Assembly (NCBI GenBank): GCA_022410635.1
Contig: JAJVDF010000375.1
Coordinates: 478,329-542,328, forward strand
Length of the DNA stretch: 64,000 nt
Source of the DNA: Tretioscincus oriximinensis
Lineage: Eukaryota > Chordata > Lepidosauria > Squamata > Gymnophthalmidae
Direction: 5' to 3'
Shown: positions 53,454 through 64,000 of the stretch, piece by piece
Numbering within the stretch: position 1 is the stretch's first letter
Layout of the letters: every line of letters starts with the position of its first letter
The notes under the pieces: generated by a model
Databases searched by the model: none
Seen by the model: the letters and a program-made list of their open reading frames with translations, nothing else
What the model was told of the DNA's origin: nothing
Position numbers and translations under genes: made by a program

Positions 53454-55532
53454 AAGCTCTTAACCTCTGTACCACCGTTCCCCAACAGAAACTGCGCCCC
53501 AGTTTGGACCTGCCTGGCAGCCTCCCTGGAGCCCTTGCCACGACCCCAGAATGCCTTGCTTGGAGCCCCTGCCCCTGGGCTCCCCCTTGGCAAACTTAGG
53601 TGCCCCTTCCAAGGGATTCCCCTGCAGGGCAGGGGCAGGAACCTTTAGCCCTACAAGGCAGCAGGGAGGCACCAGTCAGGTCAAGGGCCTTGCTTGCGCC
53701 AGGAGGGTTGGCCTGCGAGGGATCACAAAGGTCACCTGGTCTGACCTGCTGCGTCTTTTATAAAAGCCAATGAAATCCTGGCTGAGAAGCGGCTGCCCAG
53801 AGATGGAGGCTCCTCCCAGCCTTTCCCAGGGGCCATGGCACTCTCCTTCCCTTCCCAGGGCTCCTTGCAACAGGACCTGCCATGCAGGGAACCTCTCCCC
53901 CATCCCGAGAGAGAGGGGGGGGGCTGGAACCCTCTCCCTCCCCCTGGGTGTGGACTGGCTGTTCCTGCTCTGCCCCGGTGCCTCAAGTGCCACTGTGTCT
54001 GAGGTNTCCACGCTTTTCGTATTGGTTATCTCAGGACCTTAAGGGCTGAAATCTCCTTCTTTGCACCCAGGAGTAGCCAATGCATGGAGGCCGGACAGAA
54101 AGCACAGGGGTGCAGGGGGGGCTTTNGCAGCTGTGCTCTGCATCCCTGTGGGCAAAAACCTGCCTTTGCCTGGGGCACCAGTTCAGCTGAGGAGACGCAG
54201 TGCCGGGCGGCCAGGTTGGAAGCAGCCCTGGGGAAAAGTCTTTCCGTGGCCAGTTCTAGCCAGTGTTCCAGCTGGTTCTCTGAAGGGCATTTTCTGCAGG
54301 CAGCTGGAGGTCACAGCCTTGGGAGGGAGGGTGTGGCAGAGAGGGAGGAGGCAGGGTTGGCCTTCCCTTACGCACAGGTGCCCTGGTGGACACACTGCCA
54401 GTCCATCCAGAGAGGCCCTTGGAAGGTAAGTGCCAGGGAGTCCAGCTGGGGTCGCAGCCCCAAAGTGGGCCAAACTGCTTGAGACGCATTCGGTATTTGT
54501 GTAGATTCGTTTGCTTTGCCAAGTGGTTTCCTTCTGGAACCTCTTTGCTTCCACCAATTCTGTTTCATGAATCTGGTGGGTCCGGTAAAGGGGGTTGCAG
54601 CTCCAGGCAGCAATCGGAGGACCCCTGGGGGCTCAGTGGTCTTTGGAGAGCCATTAAGATGGAAAAACAGATGGGATTCCTGGAATACCATTTGCAGATG
54701 AGGGGTTTGCCTTCTCCTTGGGGTGCCCAGGGGCAATGGGNGTGTGTGTGTGTCCCGAGGTGAGGCAGGGCTCCCCTAAGGGAAGGAGGGGAGTGAGGCT
54801 CCTCCAGTCACTGTGACCTTTACCCTTTGCNTCATCCTCCTGGATCGTAGGGCCAGTTGGGCGGAACATTGGCTTCCGATGGAGAATCCAGGGGGTCGCT
54901 TTGCCTCTTCCACTTCTGCTGAAGGCCCTTTGAGCAGCTCAGGCTGAGGAGGGGGTCTGCTTGGCCTCCGAGGACTTCGCTAGGCTTCCGGATCACAAGC
55001 CACTGTCTTGTGGGGCTGCCTGGGNGCTTTTGCTCCTATACAAGGAACTTAGCAGTGACTCCACAGTGGGCCTCTCTTGAAGAAACTCCCATGGGGCATC
55101 TAGGAGGGATGTGGCTCCCTGGGCCTTAGGCGCTGATTTCCCGAAGGCTATTGTCAGTATTAACAGCGGCAGGAAGATGTTGGGATTTAAATGCTGGGAG
55201 ACCCAATTTGGCTACTGTGGTTTTGCGTGGAAGGCCCAGTGGGCAGTCAGAGATTGTGGGCGTCCTGGGTGCTCTCAGGAGAAATGTTTTCTCTCTGGCG
55301 CCCCTGGAAGGAGCAATGAGGCACGTTGGGGAAGGGCCCCGGCCTCCACCCTCGCCCTGATAATGGCTGTGGGCGGAATGGGGCTCCCAGTCCTACCTTG
55401 CCTTGGGTTTGGGACGGCACCACTCCTACCACCTCCTTTGAGCCTCTCCCTTGGGTGCCTTCAACCTGCCTTCCAGGGCTCCTGCCTGTGGCCTCCCAAA
55501 TCTCCAGCCGGGCTTGGTGCCCCAGACTGCAA
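53454..55532. other. HSPB7-CLCNK intergenic DNA / CLCNK 5' region
   Basis: A short plus-strand CR1 3' fragment lies at about 54,640-54,745 ('ggaataccatttgcagatga'). Otherwise no exon was recognised. A non-coding first exon of CLCNK could lie here but cannot be placed. Confidence 0.4.
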
Positions 55533-58500
55533 ATGGCCCTAGAAACCCTGCGGAAAAGGGAAGACGCCCTTGAGGAAGATGAGGAGACAGGCAGGATTTT
55601 GGTGCTGGAGAAGCCCTGGCCCAAGACCAGGCAGAGGATCAGAGGTAAGGGGAGGAGAGGAACCCCAGAGCCCACCTGGGACACCTCAGCTGCCTCCCCC
55701 ACAGCAGCCCCAGAAGGCAGCGCCTGCCCCTCCCTGTGGCTCAGCCCTGACGCCTCCAGCTCTGTTGATCCCAGCAGGGATCCCGGGGAAGAAGGAGCGA
55801 GGGAGGCCCCTTTGCATCAACCTCCCGTTTGGGAGGGGGGGTATTGTAGGGCCACTGGGCCCCAGGGTCACACTGCAGGGCAGGCTGACCTCAGCCCTGA
55901 GGCCAGAGAGCAGCAGGGCGCTCCATGGGCAACCCTGGGAGGCTAAAACTGCGCTGTCAGCATTCTGTGAGCGCAGGGAGGAGGCAGGTGCCCTGCAGCC
56001 ACGGCGGGAGCGAGAGGTGGGAAGTGCCTTGCCAAGGNACAGGGCCCCACACCCTGCGGGGGCCACACCAGGGGCACAGGAGGCAAGGGGGGAGCTCGGA
56101 AGCATGGCCAGAGTAGCTCCTGGGGCTGCCCAGTCCAACCTCTTAGCAAGGGGAGCTCCAATCTGTCAGGCAGCCAGCCAGGAGGTCAGGTCCCCATTGG
56201 CAGGCCAGGAAGGAGGTGGGCAGCGGGGGCAAGACTGGCGTGGCCCTGTGGTGGCCCATGGAGGGATCTGAGTGGGCTGGGCAGAGTGGGGGGGGTGCAG
56301 GGCGCTTTCGAGGTGGGGGGCGGTGGCCCAGGGGCCTGAGGCGCCTCCCCCTCCCTGCTCCCTCCGCCTCACAGGGCTCCTCTGCTGCCCCTTGCAGGCT
56401 GCCTGGAGTGCATCAAGCGGCAGCTGTTCCGCGTGGGGGACGACTGGTATTTCCTCTTCCTCTTGGGGGTCATCATGGCCCTGATCAGCTTCGCCATGGA
56501 CTTCACTGTTTCCAGAGTGGCCAGCGGTAACCCTTTCCTGCCTGACCTTCCCCACACTGGGTGCTCCTGGCACCCTCGGGCTGCCTTGGCATCCTGCTTT
56601 CCACAACAGCCACAGCTTCATTCTCTTCCTCCCCCTTGCTCTTTGCCCCCTGGCCCCCCCGCTTTTTCTTGAGCCAGCTGAGGCTCTTGGGAATTGGAGT
56701 CCCCAAGGGCCCAACGCTGAGTAGTTGCAGAAGGATTAAGACCCACTGCAAGCGTTGTGCCCCTGCTGCCCCTCTGCTTCCTGCCACCCTCCCTTGCTTG
56801 GCTTCCACCTGGGTTTCCAGGTCGGGGGCCACTTTCAGTCCCCCTGGGAGGTTCTTGCTATCAATGAAGGAGGGCGAAGGGGTAGGCCAGGGGTCTGGGG
56901 CCAGGGGCCCTGGGCTGTGGCAGCCCCCCCACACCTTGACTTCCTTCTTCCTCCGGCTCCAGCTCACGTNTGGCTTTACCAAGAGGTTGGTGCTGACTAC
57001 ATGGTGCTCAAATACCTGTCCTGGACCATGTACCATGTTGCCCTCTCCGCTTTCTCCACTGGTTTCGCACAGAGCATCACGCCCCACTCAGCCGGTGAGT
57101 CCTGTGCCCCGTCCGCCACTGCCCTTGCCCACCATTGGGAAGAAGAAGGGGAGGGTCCTTCGCCCCTGGCTCCCGCTGTGTCTTTTCTATTGGTGCCCAG
57201 ATTGCCCTCCCCAGTTCCCAAAGTCCGCTGGAGAGGGCAGGGAGCCTTGNGGGCAGAGGTGGGAGCTGCCAGCCTCTGGAGGCCGCATTTGGTGGCCTCC
57301 AGAGGCCCACCGGGTCACCCGTGCCCCCTGACTGTGCCTGGGCATCTCCCAGGTTCCGGCATCCCTGAGCTCAAGACCATCCTGACGGGGGTTGTCCTGG
57401 AGGAGTACCTGGCCATCGAGAACTTTGGGGCCAAGGTGGTGGGGCTCACCTGTACCCTAGCCTGCGGAAGCACCATCTTCCTCGGCAAAGTGGTAAGTGC
57501 CCGGTGGAAGCCGGAGNGCGTCCGGATGAGCCCTCGGGAGGCACTTTGGGGCTTCCCTGGGGCACAAATGACGGAGCGCTGGGCCTGGGAGGGATCAGGC
57601 GGCCGCCATTCAGCCTTGCGTTTGCAGAAGCAAGTCTGGTTTTTAAACAGGGCAGGGGATCGGCTGCAACAGGTACTTTAGGCCTTTCCTTCCAGCCAGG
57701 GATTCTTGGAACACCATGAGGAGGGAGCTGGTTTTACGGAATCAGAGTCACAGAATTGGGAGGGGCCCCCAGGGTCATAGTGTCCAACCCCCAGCTTAAT
57801 GCAGGATCCACTANACCAGACCAATGGCTGCCCAGCCTCTGAAGACTCCCAGCAAAGGAGAACTCGCCCCTCCTGCGGCCACCGGCCCCACTGGTTTATC
57901 CCCCTCCCAAGCAGAAGGTTCTTGGTCCTACACAGCTCGGCTCCAACTGAGAGCCCCTGCAGGGTCTCCTCTGAGCACCTGGCCTTTCTTCCAGGGGCCC
58001 TTCGTCCACCTCTCCAGTATGATTGCCGCCTACCTGGGGCGGATCCGCACCTCCGTCTCTGGGGAATACGAGGTAGGAAGGCTCCGTGGAGACCCCTGGG
58101 GAGGAGGGAGGGGAGTCTGAAGGCNCCCTGAGGCAAAACCATCCACTTCCTCCTAGGACAAGAGCAAGCAGAATGAGATGCTGGTGGCAGGGGCAGCTGT
58201 TGGCATGGCAACCGTCTTTGGGGCTCCCATCAGCGGTGAGGCCACAACCGTGCAAGGCCCAGGGGCCAAGGGCTGCTTGCCCCTGAGCATTCTGGGACAG
58301 CCCCAGGGTGACCTCAGGGCCTTGGCGGGGGCAGTGCGGGAACGGCTGCAGGGGAGGAGGGGCCAGGGCTCTGCTTCCTGGGCTTCCCCCTCCCCAAGGG
58401 GNTTCCAGGGGCTCTTCCTGTCCAGCCGGCCCCTTCCCCATCCTCACGGGGGTCTCTCTCCCTCCCCAGGGGTCCTTTTCAGCATCGAGGTGGTGTCCTC

Positions 58501-61500
58501 TCATTTTGCTGTCCGGAACTACTGGCGGGGATTCTTCTCCGCCACCTGCGGCGCCTTTATGTTTCGGCTGCTGGCCGTCTTCAACAGCGAACAAGGTAGA
58601 GGGAGGGCCAGGCAGGGTGGGGGCAGCAGGAGCAGAGCCCAAGCGGAGGGGGGAGGGGGCCGCACCCAAATGTCCGCCCGGTGCATCGAAGAAGAAGTAG
58701 AAGAATCTGGTTTTTATACCCGCTGTTCCCAGCTGGACGGATTCCGAGCGGCTTATCAGGCTGGTTTTCGCCCGAAGGCTTAGGTCTTCCCCACCAGGTT
58801 AATGGTGGTACCCATTTATCTAACTGAATATCTTCCGAGTAGCTGAGTTGAAGGCCAGTTGAGGGCGCCCAGCCCTCTCCATGTCCACCACAGGGCCTCC
58901 AAACCGGGTCTCTCAGTTGCAAGACTGGCTCTTAGCGACTGCGCCATTCGTGCCTTCACAATGTGAAGTACTGCTGCCCCCAGCAGGACAGGCAGGTGCC
59001 CACAGGTGCCCTCCCCGCACCCCCAACAGCCTTTTCCCAGCCTGGAACTCCCAAGCACTGGAGCCCAGCCTGGCCAGAGGGCATCCGGGGGGGTGAGGAG
59101 GACCTGTGCTCCCAGCGTCACGTGCTGGGCCTTAACCGGTGTCCCCTCTGGCCCTCCTCAGAAACCATCACAGCCATTTTCAAGACCAGCTTCAAGATCG
59201 ATTTCCCGTTCGACCTGCCCGAGACTTTCCTCTTCATGCTCCTTGGGTGAGGACCTTGGGATAGGGGTGGGGGGTGCGGGTGTGGCCGAGGGAGCCTGAC
59301 CACCGTCTCCTTTATAGGGTGATCTGTGGGGTGCTGAGCTGCGCCTACCTCTTCTGCCAGCGCTGGTTCCTGGCCTACGTCCGGAGGAACCCCCTAACAT
59401 CCAAGCTGCTTGCGAGCGAGTAGGTTTCCTGGGGGCACAGGAGGGGCCGGATCAGCCGCTTCTTCCGCTAACGTCCTTTTCTCTTTGATCCCCCAGGAAG
59501 CCCCTGTACTCGGCCCTGGTGGCTCTCCTACTGGCCTCCATTACCTTCCCACCTAGCATGGGGCAGTTCATGGCTTCCAGGGTAAATGAGGTGCCTCTCC
59601 TGGGGGTCCAGAGGGAAGCTCTGCCCCCGAGAACGGCCATCACAGCCCAGGCCTCCTCTCTTTGCAGCTGAACATGAAGGACCTCCTCAACTCTCTCCTT
59701 GACAACAGCACCTGGGGCATCCTTTCCCAGAATGCATCGCTGGCCAGGCCTCTTCACGTGGACCCCCAGAACCTGTGGCTGGAGTGGTGGGACCCGAGCG
59801 CCACCATCTTCGGCACACTGGCCATCTTCCTGGTGATGAAGGTAGCTCAGGGCTCCCGGCTATCCCACGGCTGTCCCCTGCCCAGCAGGACTGTTCCGGA
59901 GGCCCCTCCGCCTTCCCGGCCCCAGCAGGCGATGGAGCTTTGCGCTTGAGCCGCAAGGGGCTGTCCGGCCTAGAAGGGGNGTGGGAAAACAGCGCACTCC
60001 TGGGCCTGCTGCACGGGAAATGGCTTTTCCAAGGGGAAGTGCCGCCTAGAATGGCACCTGAGGGGGCAATGGGGCTCGTACGCTTGGAGTGTTTTGGAAG
60101 CAGCCGCTGGCGGAGGCCTCCTCACCATTTGCTCTCCTTCCTTTTCAGTTCTGGATGTTGATTTTGGCCACCACGATGCCCATGCCAGCTGGCTATTTCA
60201 TGCCCGTCTTCGTGTACGGTAAGGGCCTTCCAAATTGGGTGGGAGGACCTCAGGGGGCTGACTCACCCGGGAAGAACTGTGGGAAATGGTTCCTCTTGTG
60301 CCCCCCAGGAGCTGCCATTGGGCGCCTGGTGGGCGAAGTCGCAGCTTTCCTCCTGCCCCAGGGCATCGCGTCNGAGGGTCTCCTGAGCCACATCACCCCA
60401 GGCGGCTATGCCCTGGCAGGTAGGCCCNTGTGGGTTGGAGAGCCGGAGGGAGGCCGAGTGGCCCCTCTGGGAAGCAGTTTCCAGGCGTGGGGGGGCGCAC
60501 CTGCTCCTCCCACCCTGCCTTCTCCTCTGCAGGGGCCGCTGCNTTCTCCGGCGCCGTCACCCACACCCTCTCCACCGCTCTGCTGGCCTTTGAGATGACC
60601 GGGCAGATCACCCACATCCTCCCCGTCACCCTGGCCGTGCTAATTGCCAACGCCATCGCCCAGAAGTGCCAGCCTTCCTTCTACGACGGCACCATCATTG
60701 TCAAGAAGCTGCCCTATCTACCCCGCATCCGGAGCAGGCACATTGGGTGAGCACAAGGAGGGCCGGAACCTGATGGGGGGAAGAAAGTCAGCGCGAGCTC
60801 AGAGCCCCCTCAGCCTCCCTGCGTGTCCCCCGACCTCATACGCCTCCTGCAGCCCCTTCCGGACTCCGCCTGCCGGTCCTTTCCACGGCTGTCTCCTCAG
60901 GCTCCTCCTCCCTGCCTCTGCAGGTCCTTCAAGGTCACGACCCGAGAATTCATGAGGACGGAGTTCAGGGCCCTCAGCAAGGAGGCCACTTTCCAGGACG
61001 TCCTCCAGGTTGTCACCTCCTCCGATGACCCAGAGTTCCCAGTGGTTGACAGTCCTGGTAAGAGGCGGGGCAAGGCGGGGGGAACGGCACAGGTGCCAGG
61101 GAGCGCCTCTGCTGGGGGCTTCTAGGCCTCTTGGCATGGCAGCCGGCCCTGGCAACCCTTGTGCCTTCACGGGGGCTCAGGGGTTAAGAACTCTAGCTGN
61201 GTTCGAGGCCCTACTGGCCTCAGCTTCAGCCAGCCTGTCTATTCGGAAGCAAGGAATTGCAAGTAGATGAATAGGGACCAACACAGTGTGGTGGGCAAGA
61301 TAGAATGCCAGCTTTCGAGTGACAAACGGTTTGTGCGCTGCTCTNAGTCCCTTCGGGTGAGAAAGGTGGGCTACAAAAACCCAGTTGGTTCTTCCATCTT
61401 CTCCTGCCTGCAGAGACGGCCATGCTGCTGGGCATGGTGCAGAGGACGGAGCTGGTCAGGTTTCTCCACACCCACGACGAAGACCCCAACCGACCAGCAA

Positions 61501-62329
61501 AGGGGCCCACCGAGGAGGTGAGCGCAGGCGGGCCGGCTTGGTTCCCCCCTAGGTGGCTTTGCCTCCACTGCCCCCAGCCCAGAGTGTTCTCCGTTACCGG
61601 TTTCCTTTCTCTCTTGCAGCCAGTGGCCCCTGGCCGCACCCTGGGCGAAAGCTGCACCATCAGCCCTGTGGCCCTGCAGCTCTCCCCGTGGATGTCTCTG
61701 CACCAGGTACGAGGGACGCAGGTGGGGCTCCCAGGGGCCGGGCTTCCACCCCATGGCTGCTGCTGCTGCTGCCACAAGGAAGGTGGGGAGGCGCCCTTTG
61801 GGAGGCCACAGGCCCCTCACACGCCCCTCTCCCCTCACCCTCCGTGTTCCTTCGTCAGGCGCATCACTTGTTTGAGCTGCTGAACCTCCAGCGCGCCTTC
61901 GTCACCCAGCTGGGGAAGGTGGTGGGCCTGGTCTCCCGCAGCGAGGTGAGTGGCCTGGGCAGGAGAGGGTTGGGCAAGCGGCCTTACTTACTATCGCTTG
62001 AGCCTGTAGCCAATGAGACAGACGCCATTCTGGGGCAGGTGTAAGCCCAGGGAGCCCCAAACCAGCTTCCGAGGGCCCCTGAAGGGTGGACTCTGCTCCC
62101 CTGAGGCCTCCCTTTCCAGCCCAAGCAGCCATGGCCCCCCGTCTCTTGAGTCCTGGGGGGCAGAGGGGGCCGCTGGGAGGGCCAANCACTGTGGCAGCTC
62201 CATCAACGGGTCTTGGGAAGGGGCGGCTGCCGCTGCGCCTTCTTGCCCGGAGGGCCCCGAGTACAGCCTGCCCCTCTTTCCTGCCGCCAGATCAGAAAGG
62301 CCATCGAGGGCCTGGCAAATGCCAAGTAG
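55533..62329 (+). CDS. CLCNK: CLC-K type kidney/inner-ear chloride channel
   Basis: CLC-K channels carry Cl- across basolateral membranes of the renal thick limb and distal nephron and of inner-ear cells, with barttin (BSND) as subunit (family knowledge). Coding exons: 55533-55644, 56398-56526, 56963-57094, 57353-57492, 57995-58072, 58157-58235, 58470-58595, 59162-59246, 59318-59419, 59497-59581, 59668-59841, 60149-60218, 60309-60419, 60533-60746, 60924-61057, 61414-61517, 61620-61706, 61859-61945, 62291-62329. Phases close perfectly: 695 aa (human CLCNKA/B 687). Visible are the first helix ([20 protein letters not shown]), selectivity motif GSGIPE at 125-130, GKVGPFVH at 169-176 with Val171 where other CLCs have the gating Glu, [27 protein letters not shown], and two C-terminal CBS domains from about residue 555. 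The first 37 residues ([10 protein letters not shown]) are not conserved with human, so the start is the least certain part. Confidence 0.94.
57735..57912 (-). repeat. CR1-type repeat in CLCNK intron 4
   Basis: 'cagagtcacagaattgggag' and 'caacccccagcttaatgcag' match a common sauropsid CR1-derived repeat also seen near 6,140 ('gcaggattcactaaaccatc', 'gcccagcctctg'). Confidence 0.6.
58688..58957 (-). mobile_element. tRNA-derived SINE in CLCNK intron 7
   Basis: Family landmarks are diverged but in order: 'gaagaagtagaagaatctgg' tail, 'cgagcggcttatcaggctgg', and the complement of the tRNA head 'tcttagcgactgcgccattc'. Confidence 0.7.
61165..61412 (+). mobile_element. tRNA-derived SINE in CLCNK intron 15
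   Basis: Sense orientation: A-box-like ggctcaggggttaaga and B-box gttcgaggcc at the head, 'cttcggaaagcaa'-type body, then 'gtgggcaagatagaatgcca', 'gagaaaggtgggctacaaaa' and a short ttcttcc tail. It ends at the acceptor of the next exon (61,414), so its pyrimidine tail may form part of the polypyrimidine tract. Confidence 0.65.
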
Positions 62330-63369
62330 GAAGCAGGGATTTCGCAGCAGAAGCTCCAGGAAGGCCCTGCGGCTGCCATGAACACAGGCGTGCGTCTCCC
62401 AGCCCAGCCAGGCCCCTCTGGTGTGGACAAATGTTTTCTCAAGCTTACCTTGGNAGATCCGTTGAAAAGCGGCACCATGAACTCTCTGCCATCCATTTCC
62501 TCCTGCGTTTGGATAGGGTGAGGAGCTGCCACTGCCTCCAGCAGCCTCATCCAGCCCCCCAAGAGCAGCTTCCCCTGGAGGCTTCTGCCAGTCCCAGGAG
62601 ATGGCGCCCCCTGGCTGGCCTGCACCTTTGTGGGGTCACAGCCCAGGTTTCCTTTGGCCCCCTTCAGGCCTTGGCACTAGAAGACGGTGGAGCTGTGGGA
62701 TGTGGGGTGGGGGGCAAAGCTGGTCTCCTGCCTCAGCCGGAGGGTCCCCTGCACAGACCCCCAAGTCTTCCCAGCAGCTTCTCCTCATATAGGATGCCCA
62801 AGTTGCCAGGCATTTGGGCTCTGGGTGACACAAGGAAGGCTGGAGGGCCCTTAGGGTGGGGACGTTGCTTTGTGGGCTACTGAGAAATTCCCCAGCAGGT
62901 AAANGCCAGGAACCTCTGGGCTCAGCGACTTCTCTGAGGGGGTGCCTGTCTAGAACCTTCCCCCACCCTTATTTAATAGCCCTTGAGCCCACCCGTGACT
63001 GGATCCTTCAAAGAGCCCCCCAGTCACCTCTGCCCAGACGCAGAGGCCCGTTCGTCCCCTGTGGTCCTGCTCCTGGCCAGCAGAGGGTGCACTTGGCCCA
63101 GCGGCGCCTGCTCCTGCCTGTTCGTCTGGGCAGAGCCTGCCATGTCCTCAGGTCAGGCCACCGCAGTCAGGGAGATGCAGGAACCCCACCTGCCCTTTCT
63201 TGGCTAGGGATGGAGGGAGAAGGGGCTGCCAGGAGACGTGGTTCCCTCTGCACAGGCCCAGAAATGCTCACGGTTGAATGGCACAGCGGCGACACTTTTA
63301 AACGCAAATGCAATTCCACTCTGGTCTCTCCCTGGGCTTCCATGTTCTTGTCAAAGTGTGCTAGCGACT
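62330..63369. other. CLCNK downstream DNA
   Basis: No second CLCNK copy, other exon or convincing poly(A) signal was found in the first kilobase after the stop codon. Confidence 0.45.
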
Positions 63370-63690
63370 CTGGTGTAAAGGATCTAAAGCCCCNAAAAGG
63401 GGGGCCTTCTCCCCTTCCCACCTACTTGTGCCCTAAGATCTGCAGGGGAGGCCCTCCTGGGCAGGGCCTTCTCCCTGGCATCCCCCAGGCTGTGGAGCAG
63501 CCTCCCCCGTGGGATCCCCCGTGTGCATTCAGGTGACCCTTGAAGTCGCCCCTCTTTCGCCTGGCCCTTGGCTGAGAAAACGGCTCTCCCTTTTCTCAGA
63601 TAGCGCTGTTTAATACACGTGGTTTTCATTGTTAACTGCCCTGAGACCGTCAAGTATTGGCGCTGTAGAAACGTAAATAAATAAAAAATA
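63370..63690 (+). mobile_element. L2-like LINE, 3'-terminal fragment
   Basis: 'cctaagatctgcaggggagg', 'cctggcccttggctgagaaa' and 'aactgccctgagaccgtcaa' match the 3' parts of the L2 copies at 1,555 and 3,776, ending in 'gtaaataaataaaaaa'. Confidence 0.8.
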
Positions 63691-63759
63691 TAAACGGAGT
63701 TCGTTCTAATGTGGATTTGACTTGCGCTGCCCCAATGGATACCTTTTCCCTCGGAGGCT

Positions 63760-64000
63760 GAGGCGCCTCCTGAGCCTGGATGGAGCCTTGCATTTTATAG
63801 CATTTGACAAAGTATCTCATTCCATCCTTATTGAAAAAAATGGTCAAGTACGGGATTGACAAAGCAACAGTTAGATGAATTGAAAACTGGCTTAGTGACC
63901 GCACTCAAAGAGTGATAATCAATGGTTGCACATCCAATTGGAAGAATGTTTCAAGTGGGGGACCCCACCAGGGTCTGTCCTAGGCCCAGTGCTATTTAAC
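63760..64000 (+). mobile_element. CR1-like LINE reverse-transcriptase fragment (runs off the window)
   Basis: The + strand encodes SFDKVSHSILI-type text, KYGIDKATVRWIENWLSDRT, QRVIINGCTSNWK and then a one-base-deleted version of SGVPQGSVLGPVLF. These blocks precede the catalytic YADD block in LINE reverse transcriptases. The copy continues beyond 64,000. Confidence 0.75.

Overview
This window is vertebrate nuclear DNA. It most likely comes from a squamate reptile. The interspersed repeats are CR1 and L2 LINE fragments plus a tRNA-derived SINE family with a GAA/TTC tail, a combination I associate with squamates. The species call is an inference; the vertebrate call is secure because four complete or partial orthologues are readable exon by exon. 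Gene order is SPEN (+), ZBTB17 (-), HSPB7 (-), CLCNK (+). I recall the same order and orientation from human 1p36.13, where two CLCNK genes lie at the end.

Layout. Positions 1-20,470 are a large upstream SPEN intron filled with CR1, L2, SINE and DNA-transposon remnants; the RRM1-coding exons were not found and presumably lie upstream. Positions 20,471-35,479 hold 12 SPEN exons (last part of the serine-rich linker, RRM2-4, one 7.8-kb exon, SPOC domain, stop), followed by a 3' UTR with a TA/TG microsatellite and a poly(A) signal near 36,496. ZBTB17 (MIZ-1) runs convergently from a CpG-island promoter near 45.4 kb to 37,186 in 14 coding exons (796 aa, BTB plus 13 C2H2 fingers). After about 4 kb of CR1-rich spacer, HSPB7 occupies 51,938-49,434 in three exons, with a muscle-type promoter just upstream. 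A kidney/inner-ear type CLC-K chloride channel gene follows at 55,533-62,329 (19 coding exons, 695 aa). The window ends inside a LINE reverse-transcriptase fragment.

The genes do not form one pathway: SPEN and ZBTB17 are nuclear transcription regulators, HSPB7 is a muscle small heat-shock protein, and CLCNK is a chloride channel. The most unusual items are: a four-level nested transposon stack at 8.5-12.0 kb whose middle layer is a DNA element with roughly 360-455-bp inverted repeats, carrying remnants of an undescribed HGKG/CDG-motif protein; two GC-AG introns (SPEN and HSPB7); absence in SPEN of the valine/asparagine-rich repeat known from mammals; a GAA expansion of at least 31 units in a SINE tail running into an assembly gap; and five ambiguous bases in coding exons that all fall on four-fold degenerate positions. 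Exon boundaries were placed by hand from splice sites, reading-frame phase and remembered human homologues; no alignment program was run.
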